Notes under the pieces: generated by a model
The model's input: the letters and a program-made list of their open reading frames with translations, nothing else
Databases searched by the model: none
What the model was told of the DNA's origin: nothing
Shown: positions 27,312-35,246 of the stretch, one piece after another
How positions within the stretch are numbered: the stretch's first letter is position 1
Layout of the letters: each line of letters starts with the position of its first letter
Made by a program: the position numbers and the translations under genes
DNA from: Cryomorphaceae bacterium
GTDB lineage: Bacteria > Bacteroidota > Bacteroidia > Flavobacteriales_D > Crocinitomicaceae
Length of the DNA: 47,958 nucleotides
Assembly (NCBI GenBank): GCA_021300505.1
Contig: JAJTDQ010000014.1
Span: 1-47,958 of the forward strand
Direction of reading: 5' to 3'

Positions 27312-28605
27312 CCAATTCAGATCTCTCCCCTTTTTCCAGAACAACATCCGCAAATAACTTCTGTCCTTTCAAACGATCAATCAAATAGGCCAAGCCATTT
27401 GAATATTCGTCCAAATAAGGGGTGTCTATCTGATTTACATCGCCTGTGAATACAATTTTTGTGTTCTCCCCAGCCCTTGTAATAATTGTTTTCACTTCGT
27501 GAGGTGTAAGATTTTGTGCTTCATCAATAATAAACATGATGTTAGATAAACTTCGCCCACGAATGAATGCCAAAGGTGTAATTACTATGCGACCAGAGTT
27601 TTCCATTTCGAGGATTGCCCTAAATTTCTTTTCATTTTCACTGAATTGAGACTTGATGAATTTTAGATTATCCCAAAGAGGTTCCATGTATGGTCCGATT
27701 TTATCGTTCGCATCACCGGGTAAGAATCCAATTTCCTTATTCGATAGCGGAACAATTGGCCGTGCCAAGATTATCTGATGAAAATTTTTACTTTGTTCAA
27801 GCGCCGATGCCAAGGCAAGCAACGTTTTACCAGTTCCAGCCACACCCTGTAAGGCAACAAGCTTAATGTGCGGATTCATTAGCGCATGAAGTGCAAAAGC
27901 CTGCTCGGCATTTTTTGGTTTTATCCCATAAACATATTCTTTTTCAATGCGCTCTAATTGGTCCGTAAAGTGATCGTAAAAAGCAAGGGAGGAGGACTTT
28001 CCGTTCTTGAGGATATAATATCCGTTAGCCATTTTCTTTTTGCCTAAGATGCCATTCTCATCCACTTTACCCGCATGAAAAATATGTCGAATAACCTCAG
28101 AATCTACATGGTCAATGGTATTGGTCGTTCCTTCCTCTTTGATTTCAACTTTACCCGTTTCATAGTCTTCAGCATGAATACCTAATGCCTTTGCTTTAAT
28201 CCGAAGGTTAATGTCCTTGGTCACGAGAACAACTTCCATTTTATGTTCAGTTTCCTTTAAAAACAAAGCTGAATTGATGATTTTATGATCATTCTTTCCC
28301 GCCGAATACACATACTCAGCATTGATTTCCTTAGGATTATTTTCTAAAACAACTCGAAAGCTTCCCAACTCTTTACCCAAACTAATCCATTCTTGAAGGC
28401 TGCCATGCGTAGAAAGTTTATCAATCTGACGTATCACTTCTCGCGCCGAGAAATTCTTTGTGTCGTTACCAATTTTAAACTTGTCTAGTTCCTCCAAAAC
28501 AGTAATCGGTATGGCAACAAAGTTCTTTTTAAAATTTGTAATTGCGTGATGGTCGTGCAACAATACAGAAGTATCTAAGACGAAGATTTTTTGCTTTTTT
28601 GCCAT
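27286..28605 (-). CDS. PhoH family ATPase with N-terminal PIN domain
   Basis: This 439-residue protein is of the PhoH2 type. The PIN nuclease domain (1 to about 150) has FVLDTSVLLHD, the acidic VLEELDKFK, NDHKIINSA and VVLVTKDINLRIKA with the expected metal-binding Asp and Glu residues. The PhoH ATPase domain (about 230-439) has Walker A GVAGTGKTLLALA (254-266), ILARPIVPLSNKEIGFLPGD and Walker B MFIIDEAQNLTPHE (Asp361-Glu362), then TGDVNQIDTPYLD. PhoH2 proteins are described as RNA helicase/RNase hybrids; the role here is inferred. The ATG at 28605 is the natural start. The 3' end overlaps the convergent TIGR01777 gene by 26 bases, and the gene is divergent from the NUMOD4 gene. Confidence 0.95.
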   Translation of the reverse strand: MAKKQKIFVLDTSVLLHDHHAITNFKKNFVAIPITVLEELDKFKIGNDTKNFSAREVIRQIDKLSTHGSLQEWISLGKELGSFRVVLENNPKEINAEYVYSAGKNDHKIINSALFLKETEHKMEVVLVTKDINLRIKAKALGIHAEDYETGKVEIKEEGTTNTIDHVDSEVIRHIFHAGKVDENGILGKKKMANGYYILKNGKSSSLAFYDHFTDQLERIEKEYVYGIKPKNAEQAFALHALMNPHIKLVALQGVAGTGKTLLALASALEQSKNFHQIILARPIVPLSNKEIGFLPGDANDKIGPYMEPLWDNLKFIKSQFSENEKKFRAILEMENSGRIVITPLAFIRGRSLSNIMFIIDEAQNLTPHEVKTIITRAGENTKIVFTGDVNQIDTPYLDEYSNGLAYLIDRLKGQKLFADVVLEKGERSELANLANDLL

Positions 28606-28756
28606 ACTCGTTTTTATTTAAAGGTAGCGAGGCGGTGAAGCAAAGTCTTTTTCCCCAATCAATAGTTATTTACAGCTGAATGTTAGATATGCAGGAAGTT
28701 CAATGAATACAGCGAACAAAATCGAAACTGTCTTGTTTATTTAACAAAGGCTTAAA

Positions 28757-29344
28757 ATGGAAGAGTGGAAAGTTGTTCCCGGTTTTTCGAATTATGAGGT
28801 ATCTAACATGGGTAACATACGTTCTATTGAGCGTGTTACGATCATGAGCAACGGACGTGTAGTTCACCTGGAAGGGCGCACAAAGACCATTCGTGTTCAT
28901 CCCAAGAACGGATTCCTACTCACTGATCTTGTTGACGACAAGGGAAAGCGACGCACGGTATACCCTCATAAAGTAGTTGCCTTGGCCTTCATAACGAACC
29001 CTCAACCCAGAAAAAACAAAGTTGTTGTTCATTTAGATGGTAACCTAAAGAACAATTCTATTGAAAACCTTGCCTGGACAAGTTTTAGCGCATCCATTAA
29101 AAAGGGATTCGAGTCAGGTAAACGCGACAATTCGCAATTATGGTTGAAGCGCCGCCTTAAGTACGGTCCTAAAGGTGGCAACACCTCGAATGGACGACCT
29201 GATCCATTGGACTATGCCCAGAAAAAGCGAATACACTACCTAAGAACAGAAAAAGGTATGACTTTAAAGGAACTTTCCGACAAGTACAATTGTAGCATTT
29301 CGCACATTCACAAAACGTTGCTACGTTTTGGTAAGGAAGAGTAA
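28757..29344 (+). CDS. NUMOD4/HNH-like protein with C-terminal helix-turn-helix
   Basis: This 195-residue protein begins with a NUMOD4 DNA-binding motif (EEWKVVPGFSNYEVSNMGNIRSIE, about 2-25). An HNH-like region follows (about 72-110: YPHKVVALAFITNP, then VVHLDGNLKNNSIENLAW). A basic linker leads to a C-terminal helix-turn-helix (about 155-192: KKRIHYLRTEKGMTLKELSDKYNCSISHIHKTLLRFG), similar to the HTH of resolvases or NUMOD-type domains. Such architectures occur in free-standing homing endonucleases, often from phages. There is no intron, intein, integrase or phage gene beside it. It could be a domesticated DNA-binding protein or an active endonuclease; the core His and Asn are retained. Its stop lies 1 base from the convergent neighbour at 29346. 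Confidence 0.85.
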   Translation: MEEWKVVPGFSNYEVSNMGNIRSIERVTIMSNGRVVHLEGRTKTIRVHPKNGFLLTDLVDDKGKRRTVYPHKVVALAFITNPQPRKNKVVVHLDGNLKNNSIENLAWTSFSASIKKGFESGKRDNSQLWLKRRLKYGPKGGNTSNGRPDPLDYAQKKRIHYLRTEKGMTLKELSDKYNCSISHIHKTLLRFGKEE

Positions 29345-29345
29345 A

Positions 29346-30674
29346 TTATAAGAATTTATTTCTTCGAATAATACGATCTACAGGGATATAGATTGTTCCA
29401 AAAGCCTCGTTGCGGCTCAACGAATCCAAACTAAATTGCAAACGCGTTCCTCGCTCTGTCCAAACGCCATTGTTTCGTCGATGTTCCTCAAGAGCAGGTG
29501 TACTCGCACCGGAGTGGAAGATGAAATAATTATCCTTCTTTTTGAAACGCAAGGCTGGTGAAAATAAGAATCGGAATTTGTCTTCTTCTTGCGTAATTAT
29601 TCCCTTGGTCATCAATCGATTGAATAGTGACTGACCTTTCTCATTCATCGAAAGTATTAACGAAAATCCGGGAACTGAGACATTTCTCTTCTTCTCAACC
29701 TCTGTCACATTAAAATCTTCGTCAAGAACTGATTCAATATACGTTTCCTGAACCGTTTGTAATCCGCCTTGTCGAAAAGATAAATCCCCATCCCATGCAT
29801 TCAGAAATTCTGCTGTTGGAAACCCAATCTTGCGTCCCAATTTTACCAGCCACATATAAATTGGATCTGTCGGATTTGTTCTCAACTTGGTAATATCGAG
29901 GTGAATATTGAGCATTTTACTTGCAAATTCGCCCTCCTTAAAGCTCAGTCCAGGAGATTTCATTGAGATATTCAATGGTTTAGAATTGCGCACATACGCC
30001 AACAAACTAAAACTAACAGAGTCACTATCGTGCGCGAAAATCGCTGTTTTAATTCCATTTTCCTTGAGCTTCTTCCAATTCGAGTAGATGACTAATTTCT
30101 CCTTTCGGAAGTGCTTTTCACGTAAAAATGCTTTCCAGCATGGTTCAAGTGCATAGCGCTTCGCTTCACTAACCCGTTTTAAAATCGGCTCGAAGTTCTT
30201 GCCTTTGTAGACCAACAAATAATTTTTTCCGTAAGACAAATACCCATTCTCAGCTGGATACGAATACGCCTTTTGTTCATTGATCAAGGTGTCACGAATA
30301 TCTACGAATTTCCGCAAGCGTTCGATCCCTTGAAATATTTTGCTACTATCGCTCACATGAATCAACGCACCCCATTGGCCTGTTTCATAAGCAAAGAAGT
30401 AAACTGGGTCTTGCAGATTGAGTCCATACAATTTGCCTTGACCGAGCAAAAACTCGTACGAGAAGAAATCACGGTAAGGAATTTTATGGTAAAACAACAT
30501 ACCACTGGTCTCGCGAGCTACATCAAGTAAATAGGCTCGTCCTAGGAAATCGGCTTCGGGCAAACGATCTTCAATTCTAGGCAGATCTACTTTTCCAAAT
30601 AAAATTGGCCTTAAATAAAGGAACACACCTAATGCAACAGAAAGAATTAAAATAAGGACAACCTTCTTAAACAT
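29346..30674 (-). CDS. Membrane-anchored envelope protein of unknown function
   Basis: I do not recognise a characterised family in this 442-residue protein. It has one N-terminal membrane anchor (VVLILILSVALGVFLYLRPILFG, about residues 5-27) and a long, presumably periplasmic, domain rich in beta-strand and aromatic residues. Conserved-looking pieces are EADFLGRAYLLDVARETSG, FFSYEFLLGQGKLYG and LNIHLDITKLRTNPTDPIYMWL. The way it opens (a YEFL helix, then 'short residues-L-D/Q-DPVYFFA') resembles the neighbouring 30684-32549 protein, so the two may be distant paralogues with repeated DUF4836/DUF3352-like modules; that is inference. It follows the upstream gene by 9 bases and is probably the last gene of a three-gene operon. 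Confidence 0.75.
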   Translation of the reverse strand: MFKKVVLILILSVALGVFLYLRPILFGKVDLPRIEDRLPEADFLGRAYLLDVARETSGMLFYHKIPYRDFFSYEFLLGQGKLYGLNLQDPVYFFAYETGQWGALIHVSDSSKIFQGIERLRKFVDIRDTLINEQKAYSYPAENGYLSYGKNYLLVYKGKNFEPILKRVSEAKRYALEPCWKAFLREKHFRKEKLVIYSNWKKLKENGIKTAIFAHDSDSVSFSLLAYVRNSKPLNISMKSPGLSFKEGEFASKMLNIHLDITKLRTNPTDPIYMWLVKLGRKIGFPTAEFLNAWDGDLSFRQGGLQTVQETYIESVLDEDFNVTEVEKKRNVSVPGFSLILSMNEKGQSLFNRLMTKGIITQEEDKFRFLFSPALRFKKKDNYFIFHSGASTPALEEHRRNNGVWTERGTRLQFSLDSLSRNEAFGTIYIPVDRIIRRNKFL

Positions 30675-30683
30675 GAAGTTGAA

Positions 30684-32549
30684 TTATTTCGAAATGACAT
30701 AGATACTGTTCAACAAATCGAGAAGATATTTCCCTGAATTGTCATAAACACCCTGATAATTATACTCCAAAGTAAGGTTTGTTTTCTCCTTGCTGGTTTT
30801 TGACGATGTCAGCTCCATGGTTCCCGTTTTACCGCGCATGGCCTCAATAATTTCATTTTCTCGCTCACTGAAGAAGTCACGAGGGAATCGTTCAATCGCC
30901 CTAGCCCAGTCTATGTGAGCATACATGAAACCGCTCTTCTTTGCGCGCTTGGCCTCTTTTTTAGACAAGGCTTCCTTACCGAATCCGGCAGAATGTCGCA
31001 TCGCTAAGTCTGCGTCATTGGTAAAAATGAATAAGCCATTTTGATTAATCATGTATAAATCTGCAGCGTCTAGGATGGCACGTTCATATACCCAGTATGT
31101 ACCCATATTTTTAAATCGAGAGGTCAAACGCGACAAGTGCTTCAACACTTTATCGGGAATATCTGCGCGCTCTGTCGAAAACCCAATGGTAAAGATTGGC
31201 ATATCCTCCTCGGCTTCAACTTCACGCTCACTATATTCAAAGGTTTCTTCGTCGTAGCTGAATTCAATTTTTGTTGTTTTAATCTTTTGAATACCGTTGA
31301 AAGTACCAAACATACTTCCCTTATATGTCCCAAATAAAGCGTCCTTGTTGATGAACTCATTTAGCAATTCTATGGTCAATACATTTGAGCTCATGCGGGC
31401 ATTTTTCTCCGAAGATAAAATCGGCATGATCACCTTGTAAGCTTGTTCGTATGCTTCACGCAAATTCACATTGTAGGTGAAAAATGCTGTGTTGTCCTGA
31501 TGGATATATTTTAAGACATCTTTATCGAACTTTGAATCGTTCATTTTTTCATAAATGGATCCGAGTTCTTCACCATAGCGCACTTCCATCTTAAACTCTA
31601 CAGACGCTTGATTTAGGATAAGATCACCAAGAATCACATTTCCTGTGTACAGCTCCTTCATGTCCTCAAACAACGATGGAAACATTGTTTGCATGTACCA
31701 CATACCTTGAGCTTTTTGAAGGTTCCGTGAATTGTCAAGGTAGAAAACACCTTCCGAGGTATGTGTCAACTGCTCCGCAAAACGAGTGTCTGAATTGACG
31801 AGATTGATCTGTCCTACAAACAATTCCTCACACAGGGCAGAAAGGTATTCCATTTCCAACATCACTTGTACACTATCGCGCAATTCGTAATAGTTTTTCT
31901 CGAGTAAATTCTCTTCCTCTAAAATCCCTTCAATTCCCTCCTCTTCAAGCAACTCCTCATCAGACTCCTCAGCCGGTGCATCATTTTCGTCGAACTCAAA
32001 CTCACCTTCCATCAACTCACCATCGCCATCAAACTCCTCATAACCCTCTATATAGTAAGGATTTTCATTCCCGCGAGAGTACCAAATCGAATCCGTGACT
32101 TCATCGATTTTTTCCATGTTTGGTTCAACACGTACGAGTAAGGCTGCATCGCCTTTGATGATTAAATGGTTGAAATAAGAGCTGTAAAATTCAACACCTG
32201 GATAGAGGTCTTCTTCTTTTTCAAAATCATCAAAAACGACAAATAAATCTTGTTTGTCCTTGATGCCTAAAGTAAACCCAGACACCTCATAATTTTGACC
32301 TTTGCCGTAAAAGACATTCAACTTTTGATCGAAGTCAATTCCTGAGTCTTTCAATGTTTTTCCAGTAGTAGAACCATCGAATAATTCTTGCTGGACCTCT
32401 TCCATGAATTCATAGCGCACAAGGTCGTCCAATGAGATTTTCTGTAAAAGGCTGATGTTGTTCAAACTGAACACTGTCACGGCATCTTTTGGGATGAGTG
32501 CTTCTGATTTTGTAGTGGCGGGAAGATCGGTCATGCTTTGACCTGTCAC
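30684..32549 (-). CDS. Acidic DUF4836-like envelope protein, probably missing its signal peptide
   Basis: This 621-codon frame resembles DUF4836-type proteins of Bacteroidota (IPKDAVTVFSLNNISLLQKISLDDL near the start); function unknown. Residues 164-217 form an extremely acidic stretch (runs of Glu/Asp). The rest alternates beta strands and helices, with a Lys/Glu-rich segment near FGKEALSKKEAKRAKK. The only starts are GTG 32549 and ATG 32534. Neither gives a signal peptide, yet the same frame read upstream of the GTG encodes ILSSALGVTGQS, which looks like the tail of one, before a stop with no start codon. The neighbour ending at 32564 also looks truncated. I infer a deletion that joined the 3' end of one gene to the body of the other. 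It is followed after 9 bases by 29346-30674. Confidence 0.75.
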   Translation of the reverse strand: MTGQSMTDLPATTKSEALIPKDAVTVFSLNNISLLQKISLDDLVRYEFMEEVQQELFDGSTTGKTLKDSGIDFDQKLNVFYGKGQNYEVSGFTLGIKDKQDLFVVFDDFEKEEDLYPGVEFYSSYFNHLIIKGDAALLVRVEPNMEKIDEVTDSIWYSRGNENPYYIEGYEEFDGDGELMEGEFEFDENDAPAEESDEELLEEEGIEGILEEENLLEKNYYELRDSVQVMLEMEYLSALCEELFVGQINLVNSDTRFAEQLTHTSEGVFYLDNSRNLQKAQGMWYMQTMFPSLFEDMKELYTGNVILGDLILNQASVEFKMEVRYGEELGSIYEKMNDSKFDKDVLKYIHQDNTAFFTYNVNLREAYEQAYKVIMPILSSEKNARMSSNVLTIELLNEFINKDALFGTYKGSMFGTFNGIQKIKTTKIEFSYDEETFEYSEREVEAEEDMPIFTIGFSTERADIPDKVLKHLSRLTSRFKNMGTYWVYERAILDAADLYMINQNGLFIFTNDADLAMRHSAGFGKEALSKKEAKRAKKSGFMYAHIDWARAIERFPRDFFSERENEIIEAMRGKTGTMELTSSKTSKEKTNLTLEYNYQGVYDNSGKYLLDLLNSIYVISK

Positions 32550-32563
32550 ACCTAGAGCGCTAC

Positions 32564-33100
32564 TTAAGATCGAGTGATTGAAGTGTAAGTTCCTTGTTTG
32601 AGTAGGGCAATGTCTTCTTGTTGAAATTCGGTTGTTTTTTTAACAGAGATTTCTGGGATTGATCGTACCAATTTTTGACCATCCCAGTTCAACCAAATGG
32701 CGTCCAATTCTGGGACATTTTTGTCGCGCAGTTCATCACGCACCACTTCTTTAATCGCCGTTTGCAGTGCTGTTACACTGGTAAAATCGCAGCGAAGTTT
32801 GAAAACAAAATTTTCAAAATCAGACTCTACGGTAACATTTGAGATACCCGACTTGGCATCCAATTTTTTCTGAAATTCTGAAATTCTATTGTTCAACTCA
32901 GAAATTGACGGTACTCGTATTCCATTTATACTGTCCAAAGCAAGGATGGATGTAACTTTTACCTTGCTTGAGCTTAAATTGATGGTGTATTTTAATGTTC
33001 CACTGCCGTCATTGTTGATTTTAATATCATCCACCAATTCAATGCATGAATTGAGAAAAGCCGTGCAGAACAAAAGCAATGAAAACGTCCAAAATTTCAT
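32564..33100 (-). CDS. Lipoprotein of unknown function, probably truncated at the 3' end
   Basis: This 178-residue predicted lipoprotein has signal peptide MKFWTFSLLLFCTAFLNSC with a lipobox (LNSC, lipidated Cys19). The mature part starts with IELVDDIKINNDGSGTLKYTINLS. The 'NNDGSGT' strand pattern is seen in a common family of Bacteroidota lipoproteins of unknown role. A helical segment follows (SISELNNRISEFQKKLDAKSG), then paired strands and a QQEDIALLKQGTYTSITRS end. Relatives, as I recall them, run on for a few dozen residues after the GxYxxxxR strand, so the early stop at 32564 suggests loss of the C-terminus at the same point where the next gene lost its N-terminus. It is probably the first gene of the three-gene envelope cluster. 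Confidence 0.78.
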   Translation of the reverse strand: MKFWTFSLLLFCTAFLNSCIELVDDIKINNDGSGTLKYTINLSSSKVKVTSILALDSINGIRVPSISELNNRISEFQKKLDAKSGISNVTVESDFENFVFKLRCDFTSVTALQTAIKEVVRDELRDKNVPELDAIWLNWDGQKLVRSIPEISVKKTTEFQQEDIALLKQGTYTSITRS

Positions 33101-33237
33101 GGTACAAATTTAAACATTTCCGCGCTTGGCAAAAAGCAAGCCACAAGTGGAAGTGTAGAATTTTATGAAAAACGATCAAACGGGGCTATTTTTCTTCGTC
33201 AACACCCAAACAAGGCTTCTGTTTTCTTTGAATTCCC

Positions 33238-33245
33238 TATATTTG
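33238..33245 (+). promoter_or_regulatory. -7 promoter box upstream of the RidA gene
   Basis: TATATTTG matches TAnnTTTG exactly, 15 bases before ATG 33261. The upstream in-frame start at 33165 would lie before the box and is therefore rejected. Confidence 0.55.
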
Positions 33246-33260
33246 CAACAAATTCATCAC

Positions 33261-33695
33261 ATGACGGATCCTTCACGAATTTCTACTGCGAAAGCACCAA
33301 AACCAGTTGGATTGTACCCACATGCCCGTAAGGTTGGGAATTTACTTTTTCTTTCTGGTGTTGGTCCGCGCGTTGCGGGTTCCGATGCGACAGATTCTGC
33401 CGTACCAGGCCTAGTACTTGACAAAAATGGAAATTTCATTGAATTTGATTTCGAGTCACAGTGCCGTAGCGTTTTCGACAACGTACGCATCATCCTTGAA
33501 GAATCGGGTTCTAGCTGGGATCAGCTTGTGGATGTAACGGTGTTTTTGGTAAATATGAAACGTGACTTTCACACCTACAATCGGGTATATGCCGAGTATT
33601 TCAAAGACAACTTACCATGCCGCACAACAGTGGAAATCAACTCGCTTCCTACACCTATTGCGATTGAATTAAAATGTATAGCAACAATTAATTAA
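33261..33695 (+). CDS. RidA family protein, 2-aminomuconate deaminase type
   Basis: This 144-residue protein has the YjgF/RidA/chorismate-mutase-like trimeric fold. It reads ISTAKAPKPVGLYPHARKVGNLLFLSGVGPR, then FESQCRSVFDNVRIILEESGSSWDQLVDVTVFLVNM and PCRTTVEINSLPTPIAIELKCIA. The Arg in PCRTTVEI is the conserved carboxylate-binding residue. The GVGPR form and the longer loop resemble 2-aminomuconate deaminases rather than the housekeeping enamine deaminase RidA. That enzyme converts 2-aminomuconate to 4-oxalocrotonate-type products in the kynurenine route. The substrate is inferred from sequence style and from the matching dehydrogenase at 1-373. It starts at ATG 33261 and is followed after 3 bases by a membrane-protein gene. 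Confidence 0.9.
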   Translation: MTDPSRISTAKAPKPVGLYPHARKVGNLLFLSGVGPRVAGSDATDSAVPGLVLDKNGNFIEFDFESQCRSVFDNVRIILEESGSSWDQLVDVTVFLVNMKRDFHTYNRVYAEYFKDNLPCRTTVEINSLPTPIAIELKCIATIN

Positions 33696-33698
33696 ACC

Positions 33699-34280
33699 AT
33701 GACAGGATTCATTCTTCGCTGCCTTATTGCTGCAGCATCACTCTTTTTTACCGTATGGCTTTTTGCTACTGGCCATTGGGGTTGGGGAATTACCATGATT
33801 TTACCCGTAGGACTTGTGATTTTATCATTCTTCCGCAATGAAAACATGATTCTTGCGCTCAACCAAATGCGTTTGGGAGATACAGATAAAGCAAAGAAAT
33901 ACATCAACCGCATCTCTGCTCCTCACCTCTTGCCACGCAAGCAACATGCCTATGTTTTGTTTCTTCAAGCGGTGATGAATACCCAAGAATTTGGTTTTGC
34001 CAAAAGTGAACACTACTTGCGTAAAGCGATTGGACTTGGACTGCGTACAGGTCAAGACAACGCTGTTGCGCGCATGCATTTAGCTGGAATCTGTTTGCAG
34101 ACGAACCGCAAAGCTGAAGCTGAAAAACTATTGGCTGAAGCAAAAAAAATGGACAACTCGGGGATGCTCAAAGAGCAAATCGTAATGATGCAAAATCAAA
34201 TGAAGGGTGCGCCATCTAAGAACCAAATGCGCATGGCGCAGATGATGGGTGGCCGCAAGAAAATGCCGCGCATGCGCTGA
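33699..34280 (+). CDS. Membrane protein with TPR-like helical domain, unknown function
   Basis: This 193-residue protein starts with two membrane helices (ILRCLIAAASLFFTVWLFAT and GITMILPVGLVILSFF, residues about 5-45). A cytoplasmic helical region (about 50-165) then looks like two or three TPR-type repeats: ALNQMRLGDTDKAKKYINRI, QEFGFAKSEHYLRKAIGLGL and MHLAGICLQTNRKAEAEKLLAEAKKMD. The C-terminal tail is strongly basic and Met-rich (NQMRMAQMMGG, RKKMPRMR), which could contact nucleic acid or the membrane. No characterised family is recognised. It sits between RidA (3-base gap) and the rRNA methyltransferase (start overlapping its stop codon), so it is cotranscribed with both. Confidence 0.82.
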   Translation: MTGFILRCLIAAASLFFTVWLFATGHWGWGITMILPVGLVILSFFRNENMILALNQMRLGDTDKAKKYINRISAPHLLPRKQHAYVLFLQAVMNTQEFGFAKSEHYLRKAIGLGLRTGQDNAVARMHLAGICLQTNRKAEAEKLLAEAKKMDNSGMLKEQIVMMQNQMKGAPSKNQMRMAQMMGGRKKMPRMR

Positions 34281-35155
34281 TGGATAAAGAAATTTCAAAT
34301 CGCATCGTTTCTCAGCCGTGGGCCGATTACGAACTCATCGACGCTGGAGGCGGAAAAAAATTAGAGCGCTGGGGAAATGTTGTCACCATTCGTCCAGAGA
34401 TTCAAGCCTACTTTAAGTCAGAAATCCCCTTCACCGAATGGGAGAAAATGGCCAACTGGGAATTTCGTGCTAAAGTTGGAAACAGCGGTACTTGGCGCGC
34501 TTTGAAACAAAACTCTCCAAAACAATGGAGCATCACTTACCGCCAATTGCATTTTCAACTCGAACTGACCAAATTCAAACATGTCGGTTTGTTTCCTGAG
34601 CAACGCAGTAACTGGGACCTCATCCGTAAGCAACTCCATTCTGACGATAAATTTCTGAATCTCTTTGCCTATACCGGCGCAGCTTCATGTGTAGCGCGAA
34701 ATGCAGGAGCCGAAACCTATCATGTTGATTCCGTCAAGCAACTCATTACGTGGGCGCGATCAAACATGGAAGAAAGCCGATTACTCAACATTAAGTGGGT
34801 ATTGGAAGATGCCTTAAAATTTGCCAATCGCGAAGTAAAGCGCGGGAATAAATACAAAGGCATTATTATGGATCCGCCAGCGTGGGGCATTGGCGCCAAA
34901 GGGGAAAAATGGAAGTTGGAAGAAAAAATCGACGATCTTTTAGCAAGCGCTGAATCCCTCCTCGACGAAGATGGATTCCTGATTGTGAATACCTATTCAC
35001 CTACCTTCGACTTGAGTATGTTGCAAGGATTGGCTGAACTTTATTTCGGAAACAGACCTTTTGAAGTAAAAGAGTTGTGGATGAAAACCACTACCGGAAA
35101 GGACCTATATTTCGGTAATATTTTGCGCGTAGGATTCTCTGAACTAGAGGATTAA
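34280..35155 (+). CDS. Class I SAM-dependent methyltransferase (RlmI/RlmL-K-like rRNA methyltransferase)
   Basis: This 291-residue protein is the catalytic part of the RlmI-type 23S rRNA methyltransferases without a PUA domain. The N-terminal third is beta-rich (WADYELIDAGGGKKLERWG). The Rossmann core starts at KFLNLFAYTGAASCVARNAGAETYHVD (SAM motif I), continues with a SVKQLITWARSNMEESRL helix, and contains the catalytic IIMDPPAWGIG motif (DPP motif IV, about residues 196-206), then EDGFLIVNTYSPTFDLSML. Its base target is inferred from the family. The ATG overlaps the TGA of the preceding gene (ATGA-type coupling). No signal peptide. Confidence 0.87.
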   Translation: MDKEISNRIVSQPWADYELIDAGGGKKLERWGNVVTIRPEIQAYFKSEIPFTEWEKMANWEFRAKVGNSGTWRALKQNSPKQWSITYRQLHFQLELTKFKHVGLFPEQRSNWDLIRKQLHSDDKFLNLFAYTGAASCVARNAGAETYHVDSVKQLITWARSNMEESRLLNIKWVLEDALKFANREVKRGNKYKGIIMDPPAWGIGAKGEKWKLEEKIDDLLASAESLLDEDGFLIVNTYSPTFDLSMLQGLAELYFGNRPFEVKELWMKTTTGKDLYFGNILRVGFSELED

Positions 35156-35223
35156 TCGTTCAATTTTAATTCATTCACCTTCATCCTAAACGGATGGTCG
35201 CACGGCACTCTCGAAAAAAAAGC

Positions 35224-35231
35224 TAAATTTG
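35224..35231 (+). promoter_or_regulatory. -7 promoter box for gpsA
   Basis: TAAATTTG matches TAnnTTTG exactly, 15 bases before the GTG start at 35247. It contains the TTG at 35229 that could be mistaken for an earlier start. Confidence 0.55.
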
Positions 35232-35246
35232 TTCGCAGCATTACTT

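Noticed and set aside
28757-29344. Part of a prophage or group I intron
   Set aside because: No phage structural gene, integrase, or interrupted host gene is seen on either side.
35229-35246. Upstream TTG start for gpsA
   Set aside because: It lies inside a perfect -7 promoter box, so it would not be in the transcript; GTG 35247 gives family length.
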